From NCBI GenBank assembly GCA_029248185.1, contig JAQWJV010000021.1:1-41080 (forward strand): a stretch of DNA of 41,080 bases, written 5' to 3'. Every line of letters begins with the position of its first letter. Positions within the stretch are counted from its first letter, which is position 1. This document shows positions 16,150-25,352 of this stretch, in pieces. The DNA is from Flavobacteriaceae bacterium (GTDB taxonomy: Bacteria > Bacteroidota > Bacteroidia > Flavobacteriales > Flavobacteriaceae). A program made the translations under genes and the position numbers. The notes below the pieces were generated by a model that saw only the letters and a program-made list of their open reading frames with translations, did not search any database and had not been told where the DNA came from.

Positions 16150-17013
16150 TCAAGCCCCAGTGTCCAAAAGTACCTTGTGATATTTCACTAGTTCGTCTAT
16201 GGGACGTTGTACTATTCTTCCCATCGTTAAGCCTTCAAGCTTTAATGCTACTTTAATCTCGTCTTTGAGAAAATGAGAAATCGACCCGATGAAATGTATG
16301 GGAAGCTCTCTTGCGTTGTCAAATTGAAGTATCTGATGGTCAATGAAACGTTTTAAACCTTTCGCAATAATATCTTGAAAAAGAGGAATATCTTTATGTT
16401 TTATTAAAAATCTTGAAAAAGTAGCTAGATACGTGTTTGGATTTTCCCTTCTGTAAATATTTTCTTTTACAGTGTCTGGAGATAAATCATATTCATTTTC
16501 AAACTCAAGTGCCAATTTTTTTGGCATTGTGTTAAAGTAATAACTTCGAATCAATTGCTTCCCAAAAAAATTACCACTGGCTTCGTCCATTAATATATAG
16601 CCTAAAGAAGTAACACGCTGTTCAATATCTACCCCATCATAATAGGTGCAATTTGACCCTGTTCCCAAGATACAAACAATCGCTTCTTCCCCCGGAAGGA
16701 CGGTAGCATATACTGCAGCATAGGTATCTTCTTTGATCGTAATTTCACTATTAACAAAAATTTCATCAAACACCTTCTTGATGCGTTGTTGTGGTGAATC
16801 AACACCACAACCTGCACCATAAAAATATAAATGAGTTACTGCTTTTCTATTTTGATACAAATCAAAATTATTAATGATTCGTTCCTTTAAAATTGCACTT
16901 GAAAGTACCTGGGGATTCAAACCTAAGGTTTGTGTTGCAAATAAAGTTTCACCAGAAGCATCCACGGCAATCCAGTCAGTTTTTGTAGAACCGCTATCAA
17001 CTACTAAAATCAT
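16150..17013 (-). CDS. BadF/BadG-type N-acetylglucosamine kinase-like protein
   Basis: This 287-residue protein has an ASKHA-fold phosphate-1 motif at the very start (VVDSGSTKTDW, 4-14). It also has a CILGTGSNCTYY phosphate-2/adenosine block and GYILMDEASGNFFGKQL, all typical of the BadF/BadG/BcrA/BcrD ATPase group that includes N-acetylglucosamine kinases. It probably phosphorylates GlcNAc or a related amino sugar in the cytosol. It is the third gene after pfkA and gapA, with nine bases between, so it is likely expressed with glycolysis. In this setting it fits recycling of GlcNAc released from peptidoglycan. Confidence 0.88.
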   Translation of the reverse strand: MILVVDSGSTKTDWIAVDASGETLFATQTLGLNPQVLSSAILKERIINNFDLYQNRKAVTHLYFYGAGCGVDSPQQRIKKVFDEIFVNSEITIKEDTYAAVYATVLPGEEAIVCILGTGSNCTYYDGVDIEQRVTSLGYILMDEASGNFFGKQLIRSYYFNTMPKKLALEFENEYDLSPDTVKENIYRRENPNTYLATFSRFLIKHKDIPLFQDIIAKGLKRFIDHQILQFDNARELPIHFIGSISHFLKDEIKVALKLEGLTMGRIVQRPIDELVKYHKVLLDTGA

Positions 17014-17022
17014 TAGTATTTC

Positions 17023-18021
17023 TTAAAGATTATTAATATGCTTTGCTAAATCGATAAGTTTATTTGAATAACCACATTCGTTATCATACCAAGAGATTAT
17101 TTTAAAAAAACGTGAGTTTAATTCCATTCCTGCTCCTGCATCAAATATTGAAGTACGAGCATCACCAACGAAATCCTGAGAAACCACAGGTTCATCACAA
17201 TAACCTAAAATGTTTTTCATTTGGTTATCAGCAGCATACTGCATTACTGTTTTAATTTCCTCGTAAGAGGTTTCCTTTTTTAATTTCACTGTTAAATCAA
17301 CAACAGAAACGTTAGCTGTAGGAACTCTGAATGCCATTCCTGTGAGTTTTCCAACCAGCGCAGGAATTACTTTAGTTACGGCTTTGGCAGCACCTGTTGA
17401 GGCGGGCATAATATTAATTAAAGAACTTCTTCCTCCTCTAAAATCTTTTCGTGAAGGTCCATCCACAGTAAATTGAGTTGCAGTCGTTGCATGAACTGTA
17501 GTCATTAAACCTTCTTCAATTTCAAAGTGATCATTGAGCACTTTTGCAATAGGAGCCAAACAGTTTGTGGTACAAGAAGCATTTGAAACAATTTTGTCTG
17601 AACTGCTTGCATCTGCATGATTTACACCCATTACAAACATAGGTGCATCTGCTGAGGGCGCAGATATAACTACTTTTTTAGCCCCTCCGTTAATGTGGGC
17701 TTGGGCTGAATCCAATGTGGTAAAAATACCCGTACATTCGGCAACTACATCTGTATCTAAAGTTCCCCAACCAATTGCAGCAGGATCCCGTTCAGCAGAA
17801 ATTCGAACCGCATGCCCGTCAACCACAAGATTACTTCCGTCAACTTCAATGGTTCCATCATAAGTACCATGAACTGAGTCATATTTCAATAAGTAAGCTA
17901 AATGATCGATATCTAATAAATCATTAATCCCTACTACAGTCACATCTTCTTGTTTCATTGCAGAACGAAAAACTAATCTCCCAATTCTTCCAAAACCATT
18001 GATTCCAATTCTAATTGCCAT
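17023..18021 (-). CDS. gapA: Type I glyceraldehyde-3-phosphate dehydrogenase
   Basis: This 332-residue protein has the Rossmann start [16 protein letters not shown] (3-18), NDL at the NAD-specific Asp position and the catalytic [10 protein letters not shown] motif (Cys in the mid-140s to 150s). DYNECGYS-like [11 protein letters not shown] is near the C-terminus. It oxidises glyceraldehyde-3-phosphate to 1,3-bisphosphoglycerate with NAD+ in the cytosol. It starts 24 bases after pfkA, with no clear promoter between, so the two glycolytic genes probably form one unit. Confidence 0.97.
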   Translation of the reverse strand: MAIRIGINGFGRIGRLVFRSAMKQEDVTVVGINDLLDIDHLAYLLKYDSVHGTYDGTIEVDGSNLVVDGHAVRISAERDPAAIGWGTLDTDVVAECTGIFTTLDSAQAHINGGAKKVVISAPSADAPMFVMGVNHADASSSDKIVSNASCTTNCLAPIAKVLNDHFEIEEGLMTTVHATTATQFTVDGPSRKDFRGGRSSLINIMPASTGAAKAVTKVIPALVGKLTGMAFRVPTANVSVVDLTVKLKKETSYEEIKTVMQYAADNQMKNILGYCDEPVVSQDFVGDARTSIFDAGAGMELNSRFFKIISWYDNECGYSNKLIDLAKHINNL

Positions 18022-18045
18022 TTTTATTTATTTAAGTTTAAATTA

Positions 18046-19032
18046 TTACACTGTGAGTATATCTGATACTCTGATTAAATCCTTATTAATTTTTGATTTT
18101 CCTTTAATTGCTTGTGAAAGTGGAGTTAAAATCATTTTTGAGTCATCTACACCCACCATTACATTTGACTTGCCATTCATGATTGATTCCACTGCATGAA
18201 CCCCCATTCTTGAAGCCAAAACACGATCAAAACAGCTAGGGCTTCCTCCGCGTTGCATGTGCCCTAATACAGAAACTCTCACTTCGTAATAAGGCAAATT
18301 CTTTTCTATATATTCAGCAATTTCAAAAACATTTTTGCCGGTCTTGTCACCCTCTGCAACAACTACAATACTAGAGGATTTTCCTGATTTCTCACTTCGT
18401 TTGAGCGAATCCAATAAGCGATCTAATCCCATATTTTCTTCGGGAATTAAAATTTCCTCTGCACCCGCACCGATACCTGTATTTAAAGCAATATGTCCCG
18501 CATCTCTTCCCATTACTTCTACAAAAAAGAGTCGATTATGAGAAATAGCCGTATCCCGTATTTTATCAATAGCATCAATAACGGTGTTTAAGGCGGTATC
18601 ATATCCAATGGTATGGGTGGTTCCATAAATATCATTATCGATAGTACCTGGAATACCAATGACAGGAATATTAAATTCAGATTGGAAAATCATGGCTCCT
18701 GTAAACGAACCATCTCCTCCTATCACGATAAGACCATCAATATTGTTTTTCTGGATGGTTTCAAAAGCTTTTTTTCGTCCTTCAGGGGTTCTAAATTCTA
18801 AACATCTCGCAGACTTTAAAACAGTTCCGCCTTTGTTTATGATGTTGTTTACGCCTCGGGCATTTAATTGTTTGGTATTGTTTGAAATCAAACCTTGATA
18901 GCCTTGGTATACAGCAACACATTCTATTGAAAAAAAAGCTGCAGACCTAACAACAGCTCGAACGGCTGCGTTCATCCCCGGAGCATCACCCCCTGAGGTT
19001 AAAACTCCTATGCGTTTTATTGTTGAATTCAT
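18046..19032 (-). CDS. pfkA: ATP-dependent 6-phosphofructokinase
   Basis: This 328-residue protein has the PfkA motifs in order: LTSGGDAPGMNAAVR (11-25), IGGDGSFTGA (ATP site; Gly after Asp favours ATP over PPi), GIPGTIDNDIYGT (catalytic Asp) and IGYDTALNT. MGRDAGHIAL and GHMQRGGSPS are also present. It commits fructose-6-phosphate to glycolysis. A TAnnTTTG box lies 17 bases before the start. It is first in the pfkA-gapA-kinase unit and separated from tamB by an 83-base AT-rich gap. Confidence 0.96.
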   Translation of the reverse strand: MNSTIKRIGVLTSGGDAPGMNAAVRAVVRSAAFFSIECVAVYQGYQGLISNNTKQLNARGVNNIINKGGTVLKSARCLEFRTPEGRKKAFETIQKNNIDGLIVIGGDGSFTGAMIFQSEFNIPVIGIPGTIDNDIYGTTHTIGYDTALNTVIDAIDKIRDTAISHNRLFFVEVMGRDAGHIALNTGIGAGAEEILIPEENMGLDRLLDSLKRSEKSGKSSSIVVVAEGDKTGKNVFEIAEYIEKNLPYYEVRVSVLGHMQRGGSPSCFDRVLASRMGVHAVESIMNGKSNVMVGVDDSKMILTPLSQAIKGKSKINKDLIRVSDILTV

Positions 19033-19048
19033 TTATTTAGTTTCGCTG

Positions 19049-19056
19049 CAAATTTA
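19049..19056 (-). promoter_or_regulatory. Candidate -7 box for pfkA-gapA
   Basis: On the minus strand this reads TAAATTTG, an exact TAnnTTTG match, 17 bases before the pfkA ATG. The leader would be only about ten bases. No clean -33 TTTG is at the expected distance. Confidence 0.45.
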
Positions 19057-19115
19057 ATCAATATATTAAAATCAGTGTCATAGGTTTTAAAATTTTATAA
19101 AACAATACAATTATA

Positions 19116-22100
19116 TTATGGGTTTTTATTTATGAACTGAACCACTTCTTTGTTTTGATTTTGTTCAGTTGCTGAAGTTTCGTCTTCTTTAAAGGCTGAA
19201 TTATTAGTGGAAATTTTATTAATCAATTCTTTAAACGTATCAAAATCAACATTATAAGAGAGTCCAACCCCTTGCGTATAACCCAACTCATCTCCTATAT
19301 ATCGAAATTCATTTTCTTTATTAAAAATTTTCGCTCGTAATGACCCCTCCTCATTGAGGACAAAATCGATTTGAACATTTCCTACAATTAAGGTTTGCTC
19401 TACCCCACCTACAGGTACCCCAATCTTTCCATTCAGTAAAATTCGATCGCTTATTTTAGTTGAAAGAGTGAATCCCAAACGATCTTCTGTGGCGATATCC
19501 AACAAAGCACTTTTATCCCCTTGTAAATAATCAATACCAACTTTCAATTTATCATTTTCCTCACCAATTAAATCACTAAAAACATCGGATGCCTTTTGAT
19601 ATAAATTATTTGTAATTCCTTGCATAGAAACACTTACCTCATTGATAAAAATTCCTTGAGACAAAAGAGAAATCGCCTGAAGTTGACTTCTTTGTGGATC
19701 CGATAAACGATAATTAATCTCTGAAGCAACCGTCCCACTTGTGTTGGGGAAATCGATTTCAAAAATAGGGTCATCCGGTTTCAATAGGTTTCCCTGAAGT
19801 CGAATCAGAACTTCAGTAGGTATTTTTTTATTAAAATTTGGATTATCGAGAAGTAAAGCGGGATTGGCTCCCCCCGGAACATCATAAACCGTTTCTAAAT
19901 CCATTTGAGCCTCAAGAGGGTTTCCTTCCCAAACTATTGTTCCGCCGGGTTTGACATTGAATTTTTTATCAATAACTCCAAGATTCTTGAAATTATAAAT
20001 CCCTTCATAGGTAATGAAATCTCCCCACATATTAAATTTCCCATTCGTATTGATCTCCATAAATAGATTCCCTGCTCCTTTCCCACTCAGATAACTTCCA
20101 GTTTCTTGGTCAATCACAATTTCAATTTCTGCCTCATTGGTCACGTCCAACTCAAAATTTAACTCCAATCCTCTAATTTCATCAATTTGTGTTATTGGAT
20201 TACTTGCTGTAAATTGATTTTGGCTGTTTTTATCAATGAAACTGATAAAAGAAGTATCAGACAAACCATAATCTTCAGCCCAAGGTATTTTGATTGATGT
20301 ATCCGTATCTGTTTTCCCTTCTACACTTATTTTCATGTCTTTGGTAGGCCCCTCCAAACGCACTTCACCTTCTAGGTAGCCCTGACCAAAAAATAAGGAT
20401 TCTGGATTTTGAACGGTATTTAAAAGCAGCATTCGATTAGACCCAATTCGCAAATTGGTATTCCAATCTTTAAAATTGGTATGCGAAAATGTTCCATCCA
20501 AAACCGCGGTCGTTGCTTGATCAATGTCCTTCATTTGAGCATTCTTAAAGGCAAAAACCTGATCGTAAAGTTGAACCTCAGTTTGCTCAACAGTATAACC
20601 TACATTTAAATAAGGAACCCGAAATCCTCCTTGATTTAAAGTCAATGAACCATTGTGTTTTAAATCATCAAGTGGGCCTACAATATTTACAAAACCCTTA
20701 ACAACTCCATTAAATTGATTGATAGCTTCTTTGCCCAGTGGAGATAAAAAGGATAAGTCTAAGGAGTTTAAAGTTAAGTCATAGTTTAATTTGGGATTTT
20801 CTAAACCATCCCAAATTCCAACTACTGAAAGTGAATTTTGATTCTTATTTACCAAATTTAGATCCGCGTAGTAAATATTTTTTTTGGTATCTCCATTTGA
20901 ACTTATTTTAAAATCACCCAAATCTTGTTGGTTGATGATCATGTCTTTTACTTCACCTACTAAATTCATTTTATTATTCGAATCAGAACGCTCAATGGAT
21001 CCTGACACTGTTGCTTCCCCCTCCAATTGAAAAACTGGATTTTCAGGAAGAATATGCGCAAGGAGAACATCCCTTACTTTGATATCAAACTTGAATTCAT
21101 CTGCATTTTTATGGCTCCCCGAAAGAAAAATACTTTGCCTACCCGATACGGCATTCAATTCAGTAATTTTGACTGTTTTATTAGTGGGGGAATACGTGAT
21201 TTTCTGATTTGAGGTGTCTGTAGGATTGATAGTCCATGTATCACTTCCCATAGGTAAAATAGATTTTTTAAATCCAATGTGGGAGACTCCATTCTTCTCT
21301 CGGGTGTGATAAAAGTTAACATCAAATGGTGTCTCTATATTTTTCTCTCCTAAAAATTCTGATCTAAAATAAAGTGTGTCTTTGAGCTGAGTACTGATCA
21401 TATTAAACTCTTTGCCTGTATAATACTTATGCTTAAAATCCCCCACGCTAACAAATGAATTATACAACGGATTCTTAGTGTCTAATTGAAAATGAATATT
21501 TTGCAACTCCAAGTCATTCCATCTTAATATTGGTGCATCGAGTGTAACCTCAGACCGCATAAAATCAGAAGCAAGTCTTCCCTTTAAAAAAATATTTTCA
21601 GAAATTGACATGGAGGGATACAGTGCGTCCAACAACTTTTCATAAATTTTTAATTTAAAACTTAAATACTGCCCTTCCGAAGTTGTTTTTTGTGGCAAAA
21701 AAGGATAGACTTGATGTAAGGCATTCTGAAATAACTTTTGAAGTTCCGACATTTTAAAAACTCCTTTTGCACTTCCTGAGATACAGTCAGAATTCGATAT
21801 TACTAATTCGGTTTCCATTCCAGACAATTTCTTTTTAATAGAAATAGGATTCAAAAAAACAGTTTGTGAAGCATTGGTAATACTGGCTGAAGAAATCTTT
21901 AATTCACCAACTAAATCATCCCAGTTAAATCCTTTAAAATTGGATATTGTTACTCCAGAAAAAATCTTTTTACTGGAGTCAACCTGAAGTCCCAAGGAGT
22001 TTAAATCCATCGCTTTTATATTAGCAACAAGGGTGTATTTCGGCAATTCGTCTGTGAAATCAAATAAAATGTCACTTTTTAATTTAATGGGTTTTGATTC

Positions 22101-23495
22101 GATACTTAAGGTATTTCGCAATTGATTATCCTTAAAACGTCCTTCAAAATTTATGTCGTCTAGTAAAATTTTAGTGGAACTTAAATGGGTATTTATTGCT
22201 TTCCATTTTAAATCCATTGGATCTGAAATTGGAACAGTCCCATTCAATTTTAATTCAGAAAATAATCTTAGCCCCTGATTTTGATTCGTAAACTCATCTA
22301 AAGAAATATTCTTCAAATTTATTGATAAATCAAGGCCCCTATCTTCTTTTTGAGTTTCAAAAAACCCATTCCCAACAGCACCAACCACGGAAAAATCTCC
22401 CCATCGATTTGAGGATCTTAAATCTAAATCCAAATGGTTATTGCTGCTAGAAACAGTTCCGGAAAATTGAAATTTTTCCAATGATTTAAGATATTCCTTT
22501 TGTTTATTTTTAAGGCTAGGAATGTTTTCAGTAATGAAAGATGCAAAGAGTTCTACTTCCTCAATATCTGCTAAAAAGGTAAGCGGTTTCTCATCAAAAA
22601 AGTGTTCAACTCCCAATGCGCCATTAAAAAGAAACTCTGAATTGCTTATGTCAATATCACTAAACTCAAGGGCATTCATCGGTCCATTTAATGAAAAAGA
22701 AATGTCAAACGCGGGCCTGTTCATAAAATAGGGTGTGTCTTTTAAAAAATCACCGAGAAAAAGAGCCCCATCATTGACCTCTAGCTCAATAGATCCAGAG
22801 GGAAAAAAATTCCTTAAAGTCTTATTCACTCCCTTTAAGGCGACTTTTCCTTTGAACCGATTTGACCTACTCTCCATTTCAAGTGAATCAATCTTGAGAA
22901 AACCAGGCTCATAATGAAGGTCCCCTGTGAGTGAAATGGGTAATTCTTCTGGAGAAATTAAAACCCCCATTAAATTTTTAAGTTTCAAATCCAAATGGTT
23001 CCCCTCATAGGTCAGGTTGGTTCCAAAAAGAGTTAGATCATTAATACGAGTCATCCTTGCAGGCTCCTTATTTAAATCATGGTACAAAAAATCTCCCTTT
23101 ACTACACGAATTGAATTGGACCCCACTAGAAACTTCTTTTTAGTAGTGGAATCCTTCTTGAGCTTATTCATCAAGATTTTTAAAGAATGAGTTTCTTCAT
23201 TTGAATATTTTTTTAGATTAAAATAAACCTGTGATGCCTCTACGTCATCAAAGTTAAAATTACTTTCATTTAGCTTATTAAAATCAAGAATGGAGGTTTT
23301 AAACTCTTTTATATACAACAGAGTATCGCCATGATGATCTTCGATGTAAAAATCTGAAAACTGCAGTTTACCATTCCATCGCAAAGACACCTTTTCTATA
23401 GTGAATTCCTGTTGTGTTTTTAATTTAAAATCTTCGGTAATCGAGTGTATAATCTGTGTTTGGACATAAGCACTTGAAACAAGTCCAAATCCCAC
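19116..23495 (-). CDS. tamB: Translocation/assembly module TamB (AsmA-like, DUF490)
   Basis: The product is at least 1459 residues from the GTG at 23493-23495. The family's C-terminal domain is clear (IPTEVLIRLQGNLLKPDDP, FDFP-like IDFPNTSGTV, then SEINYRLSDPQRSQLQAISLLSQG). It is preceded by about 1200 residues of beta-taco repeats. TamB bridges the inner and outer membranes and helps move phospholipids or insert outer-membrane proteins. The GTG product lacks the inner-membrane anchor, but the same frame runs upstream to a stop at 23565-23567 and encodes a basic stretch plus ~14 hydrophobic residues (IIGIVIGVILLLFLVG). No ATG, GTG or TTG lies in that extension, so the true start may be ATT at 23559-23561. 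Confidence 0.9.
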   Translation of the reverse strand: MGFGLVSSAYVQTQIIHSITEDFKLKTQQEFTIEKVSLRWNGKLQFSDFYIEDHHGDTLLYIKEFKTSILDFNKLNESNFNFDDVEASQVYFNLKKYSNEETHSLKILMNKLKKDSTTKKKFLVGSNSIRVVKGDFLYHDLNKEPARMTRINDLTLFGTNLTYEGNHLDLKLKNLMGVLISPEELPISLTGDLHYEPGFLKIDSLEMESRSNRFKGKVALKGVNKTLRNFFPSGSIELEVNDGALFLGDFLKDTPYFMNRPAFDISFSLNGPMNALEFSDIDISNSEFLFNGALGVEHFFDEKPLTFLADIEEVELFASFITENIPSLKNKQKEYLKSLEKFQFSGTVSSSNNHLDLDLRSSNRWGDFSVVGAVGNGFFETQKEDRGLDLSINLKNISLDEFTNQNQGLRLFSELKLNGTVPISDPMDLKWKAINTHLSSTKILLDDINFEGRFKDNQLRNTLSIESKPIKLKSDILFDFTDELPKYTLVANIKAMDLNSLGLQVDSSKKIFSGVTISNFKGFNWDDLVGELKISSASITNASQTVFLNPISIKKKLSGMETELVISNSDCISGSAKGVFKMSELQKLFQNALHQVYPFLPQKTTSEGQYLSFKLKIYEKLLDALYPSMSISENIFLKGRLASDFMRSEVTLDAPILRWNDLELQNIHFQLDTKNPLYNSFVSVGDFKHKYYTGKEFNMISTQLKDTLYFRSEFLGEKNIETPFDVNFYHTREKNGVSHIGFKKSILPMGSDTWTINPTDTSNQKITYSPTNKTVKITELNAVSGRQSIFLSGSHKNADEFKFDIKVRDVLLAHILPENPVFQLEGEATVSGSIERSDSNNKMNLVGEVKDMIINQQDLGDFKISSNGDTKKNIYYADLNLVNKNQNSLSVVGIWDGLENPKLNYDLTLNSLDLSFLSPLGKEAINQFNGVVKGFVNIVGPLDDLKHNGSLTLNQGGFRVPYLNVGYTVEQTEVQLYDQVFAFKNAQMKDIDQATTAVLDGTFSHTNFKDWNTNLRIGSNRMLLLNTVQNPESLFFGQGYLEGEVRLEGPTKDMKISVEGKTDTDTSIKIPWAEDYGLSDTSFISFIDKNSQNQFTASNPITQIDEIRGLELNFELDVTNEAEIEIVIDQETGSYLSGKGAGNLFMEINTNGKFNMWGDFITYEGIYNFKNLGVIDKKFNVKPGGTIVWEGNPLEAQMDLETVYDVPGGANPALLLDNPNFNKKIPTEVLIRLQGNLLKPDDPIFEIDFPNTSGTVASEINYRLSDPQRSQLQAISLLSQGIFINEVSVSMQGITNNLYQKASDVFSDLIGEENDKLKVGIDYLQGDKSALLDIATEDRLGFTLSTKISDRILLNGKIGVPVGGVEQTLIVGNVQIDFVLNEEGSLRAKIFNKENEFRYIGDELGYTQGVGLSYNVDFDTFKELINKISTNNSAFKEDETSATEQNQNKEVVQFINKNP

Positions 23496-23565
23496 AAGAA
23501 AGAGCAGGAGAATTACCCCAATGACAATGCCAATTATTTTTCTCTTCTTTTTGATCTTAATCTTT

Positions 23566-23573
23566 TACTTTTG
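23566..23573 (+). promoter_or_regulatory. Candidate -7 box for tsaD operon
   Basis: TACTTTTG is an exact TAnnTTTG match 16 bases before the chosen tsaD ATG. The nearest upstream TTTG (23550-23553) is only 12 bases away, less than usual. The box overlaps the stop codon that bounds the extended tamB frame. Confidence 0.4.
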
Positions 23574-23589
23574 TTGTGTTAAAAATATA

Positions 23590-24618
23590 ATGTTGCACAA
23601 ACCTCCTTTAATATTAGCGATTGAATCCTCTTGTGATGATACCGCAGCAGCTGTAATCAAGGGGCGCAAAATTCTGTCCAATTGTGTTGCAAATCAAGAA
23701 ATCCACATCGCTTACGGAGGGGTGGTTCCTGAATTAGCATCACGAGCACATCAATCTAAGATAGTTCCCGTTGTTCAACAAGCTTTACAGAAAGCAAATA
23801 TCGAAAAAAAAGACATAACAGCAATCGCCTACACTCAAGGACCTGGACTTCTGGGTTCTCTTCTGGTAGGAAGCGCTTTTGCAAAGTCTTTAGCACTGGC
23901 ATTAGACATTCCCTTGATCCCAATAAATCACATGCAAGGACATCTTCTTGTTCACTTCATTGAGGATGATCGTATCCAAACTCCATATTTCCCTTGTCTC
24001 GGTGTAACCGTTTCTGGTGGGCATACACAATTAGTGCTGCTAAAGAATCAGTTCGATATGGAAATTTTAGGGACTACACTTGATGATGCCATTGGTGAAG
24101 CCTTTGATAAATGTGGAAAGCGTATGGGACTCCCCTATCCTTCTGGACCTCAAATTGACAAACTTGCAAAAGAAGGGAATCCACATCGTTTTTCATTTCC
24201 CATACCCAATTTACCAGGTTATAATGTCAGCTATAGTGGAGTCAAGACTGCAGTGATCAATTTTTTAGCCAATCAAGAACAGAAAAATTCTGATTTCATT
24301 CAATCAAACCTAAACAATCTCTGCGCTAGTATTCAATATACCTTAGTTCAAATTATTTTAAAAAAGATTAGCAAAGTGACCCAAGAAAGAAAACTATCTC
24401 ATATTATTGTTGGGGGGGGTGTGGCTGCCAATTCTGAAATCAGAACACAACTCCAAAATATGGCTTCAAAAGAAGGGTGGACAGTTTCTCTCCCTCCTTT
24501 TGAATATACAACAGACAATGCGGCCATGATAGGAATAGCTGCATATTATAAGTTGCAAGAAAAATCTTATGGTAGTTTAAGTGATCCTTCTGATGCGCGT
24601 TTAAAATATGGCCTATGA
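23590..24618 (+). CDS. tsaD: tRNA N6-adenosine threonylcarbamoyltransferase TsaD
   Basis: This 342-residue protein opens with LAIESSCDDTAAAV and has the metal-binding NHMQGHLLVH motif. VTVSGGHTQLVLL, GEAFDKCGKRMGLPYPSGP, SYSGVKTAV, and VGGGVAANSEIR with TDNAAMIG are also typical. It transfers the threonylcarbamoyl group to A37 of ANN-decoding tRNAs in the cytosol. The frame is open from 23521, but the extra 23 residues are hydrophobic only because they are antisense to the tamB anchor region; ATG 23590 gives the normal N-terminus. Its last four bases overlap the rsmE start (ATGA). Confidence 0.96.
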   Translation: MLHKPPLILAIESSCDDTAAAVIKGRKILSNCVANQEIHIAYGGVVPELASRAHQSKIVPVVQQALQKANIEKKDITAIAYTQGPGLLGSLLVGSAFAKSLALALDIPLIPINHMQGHLLVHFIEDDRIQTPYFPCLGVTVSGGHTQLVLLKNQFDMEILGTTLDDAIGEAFDKCGKRMGLPYPSGPQIDKLAKEGNPHRFSFPIPNLPGYNVSYSGVKTAVINFLANQEQKNSDFIQSNLNNLCASIQYTLVQIILKKISKVTQERKLSHIIVGGGVAANSEIRTQLQNMASKEGWTVSLPPFEYTTDNAAMIGIAAYYKLQEKSYGSLSDPSDARLKYGL

Positions 24619-25334
24619 CCCTTTTCTACGACACAACAATTGAAGCTAACGCACAAGAGTTTATTTTTAATAGAGAAGAAAGTAAGCATATCGCTAAAGT
24701 GTTAAGAAAATCTTCTGGTGAAATGATAACAGTTACCAACGGTCGTGGATTGGAATGGATTGGAAAACTTTCGGTGGTTACTCCAAATAAAACGATCGCA
24801 CAATTTGAAAACGCATTGCAACATAAAGCATCTCAAAAACAAATTCACCTGGCCATTGCGCCTACAAAAAACAACAATCGGATGGAATGGCTGCTTGAAA
24901 AGCTTACCGAATTAGGTATAGCCTCCATTACTCCCTTGAAATGTGATCACTCAGAGAGAAAAGTCATTAAAAAAGAGCGATTCGAAAAAATAATTATTGC
25001 CGGTTTAAAACAAGCACAACACTTTTTTCTTCCAAAAATGAATGAAATGAAGGGCTTTAAAGAGTTCGTTAAAACTAATAAAGCTAACCAAACCTTTATA
25101 GCACATTGTGAAAACCAACCCAAAAAGCAACTTATTGAGGTTCCACTGAAAGGGAATCATCTTTGTTTACTAATTGGTCCTGAAGGAGATTTTAGCCCTT
25201 CAGAAATCAATTATGCCCTTGAACATGATTATACTCCTGTAAGTCTAGGCCTACAACGCTTTAGAACTGAAACAGCCGGCTTATTAGGATGTCATACTCT
25301 TTTTATTAAACAACAACAAAAGACAATCCTTTAA
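24615..25334 (+). CDS. rsmE: 16S rRNA (uracil-1498-N3)-methyltransferase RsmE
   Basis: This 239-residue SPOUT methyltransferase has an N-terminal PUA-like domain (~1-70; EESKHIAKVLRKSSGE). The SPOUT knot at the C-terminus carries LLIGPEGDFSPSEI and the LQRFRTETAGLLG SAM-binding loop. It methylates U1498 of 16S rRNA. It is translationally coupled to tsaD by a four-base overlap and followed after 18 bases by the AI-2E family gene. Confidence 0.95.
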   Translation: MTLFYDTTIEANAQEFIFNREESKHIAKVLRKSSGEMITVTNGRGLEWIGKLSVVTPNKTIAQFENALQHKASQKQIHLAIAPTKNNNRMEWLLEKLTELGIASITPLKCDHSERKVIKKERFEKIIIAGLKQAQHFFLPKMNEMKGFKEFVKTNKANQTFIAHCENQPKKQLIEVPLKGNHLCLLIGPEGDFSPSEINYALEHDYTPVSLGLQRFRTETAGLLGCHTLFIKQQQKTIL

Positions 25335-25352
25335 CTTTCCTATCTTTAATCC

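Noticed and set aside
19086-19105. Hairpin between tamB and pfkA as a terminator
   Set aside because: The imperfect palindrome is made almost only of A and T and has no clear T-tract placement, so it is too weak to call.
23521-23589. A 23-residue hydrophobic N-terminal extension of TsaD, looking like a membrane anchor or signal
   Set aside because: TsaD is cytosolic and its conserved start begins just after ATG 23590. The hydrophobic run is the antisense of the tamB anchor region.
23604-23611. A perfect-looking Shine-Dalgarno (AAAGGAGG on the minus strand) upstream of tamB
   Set aside because: It lies beyond the in-frame stop and too far (over 40 bases) from any tamB start, inside tsaD. Bacteroidota rarely use such sites.
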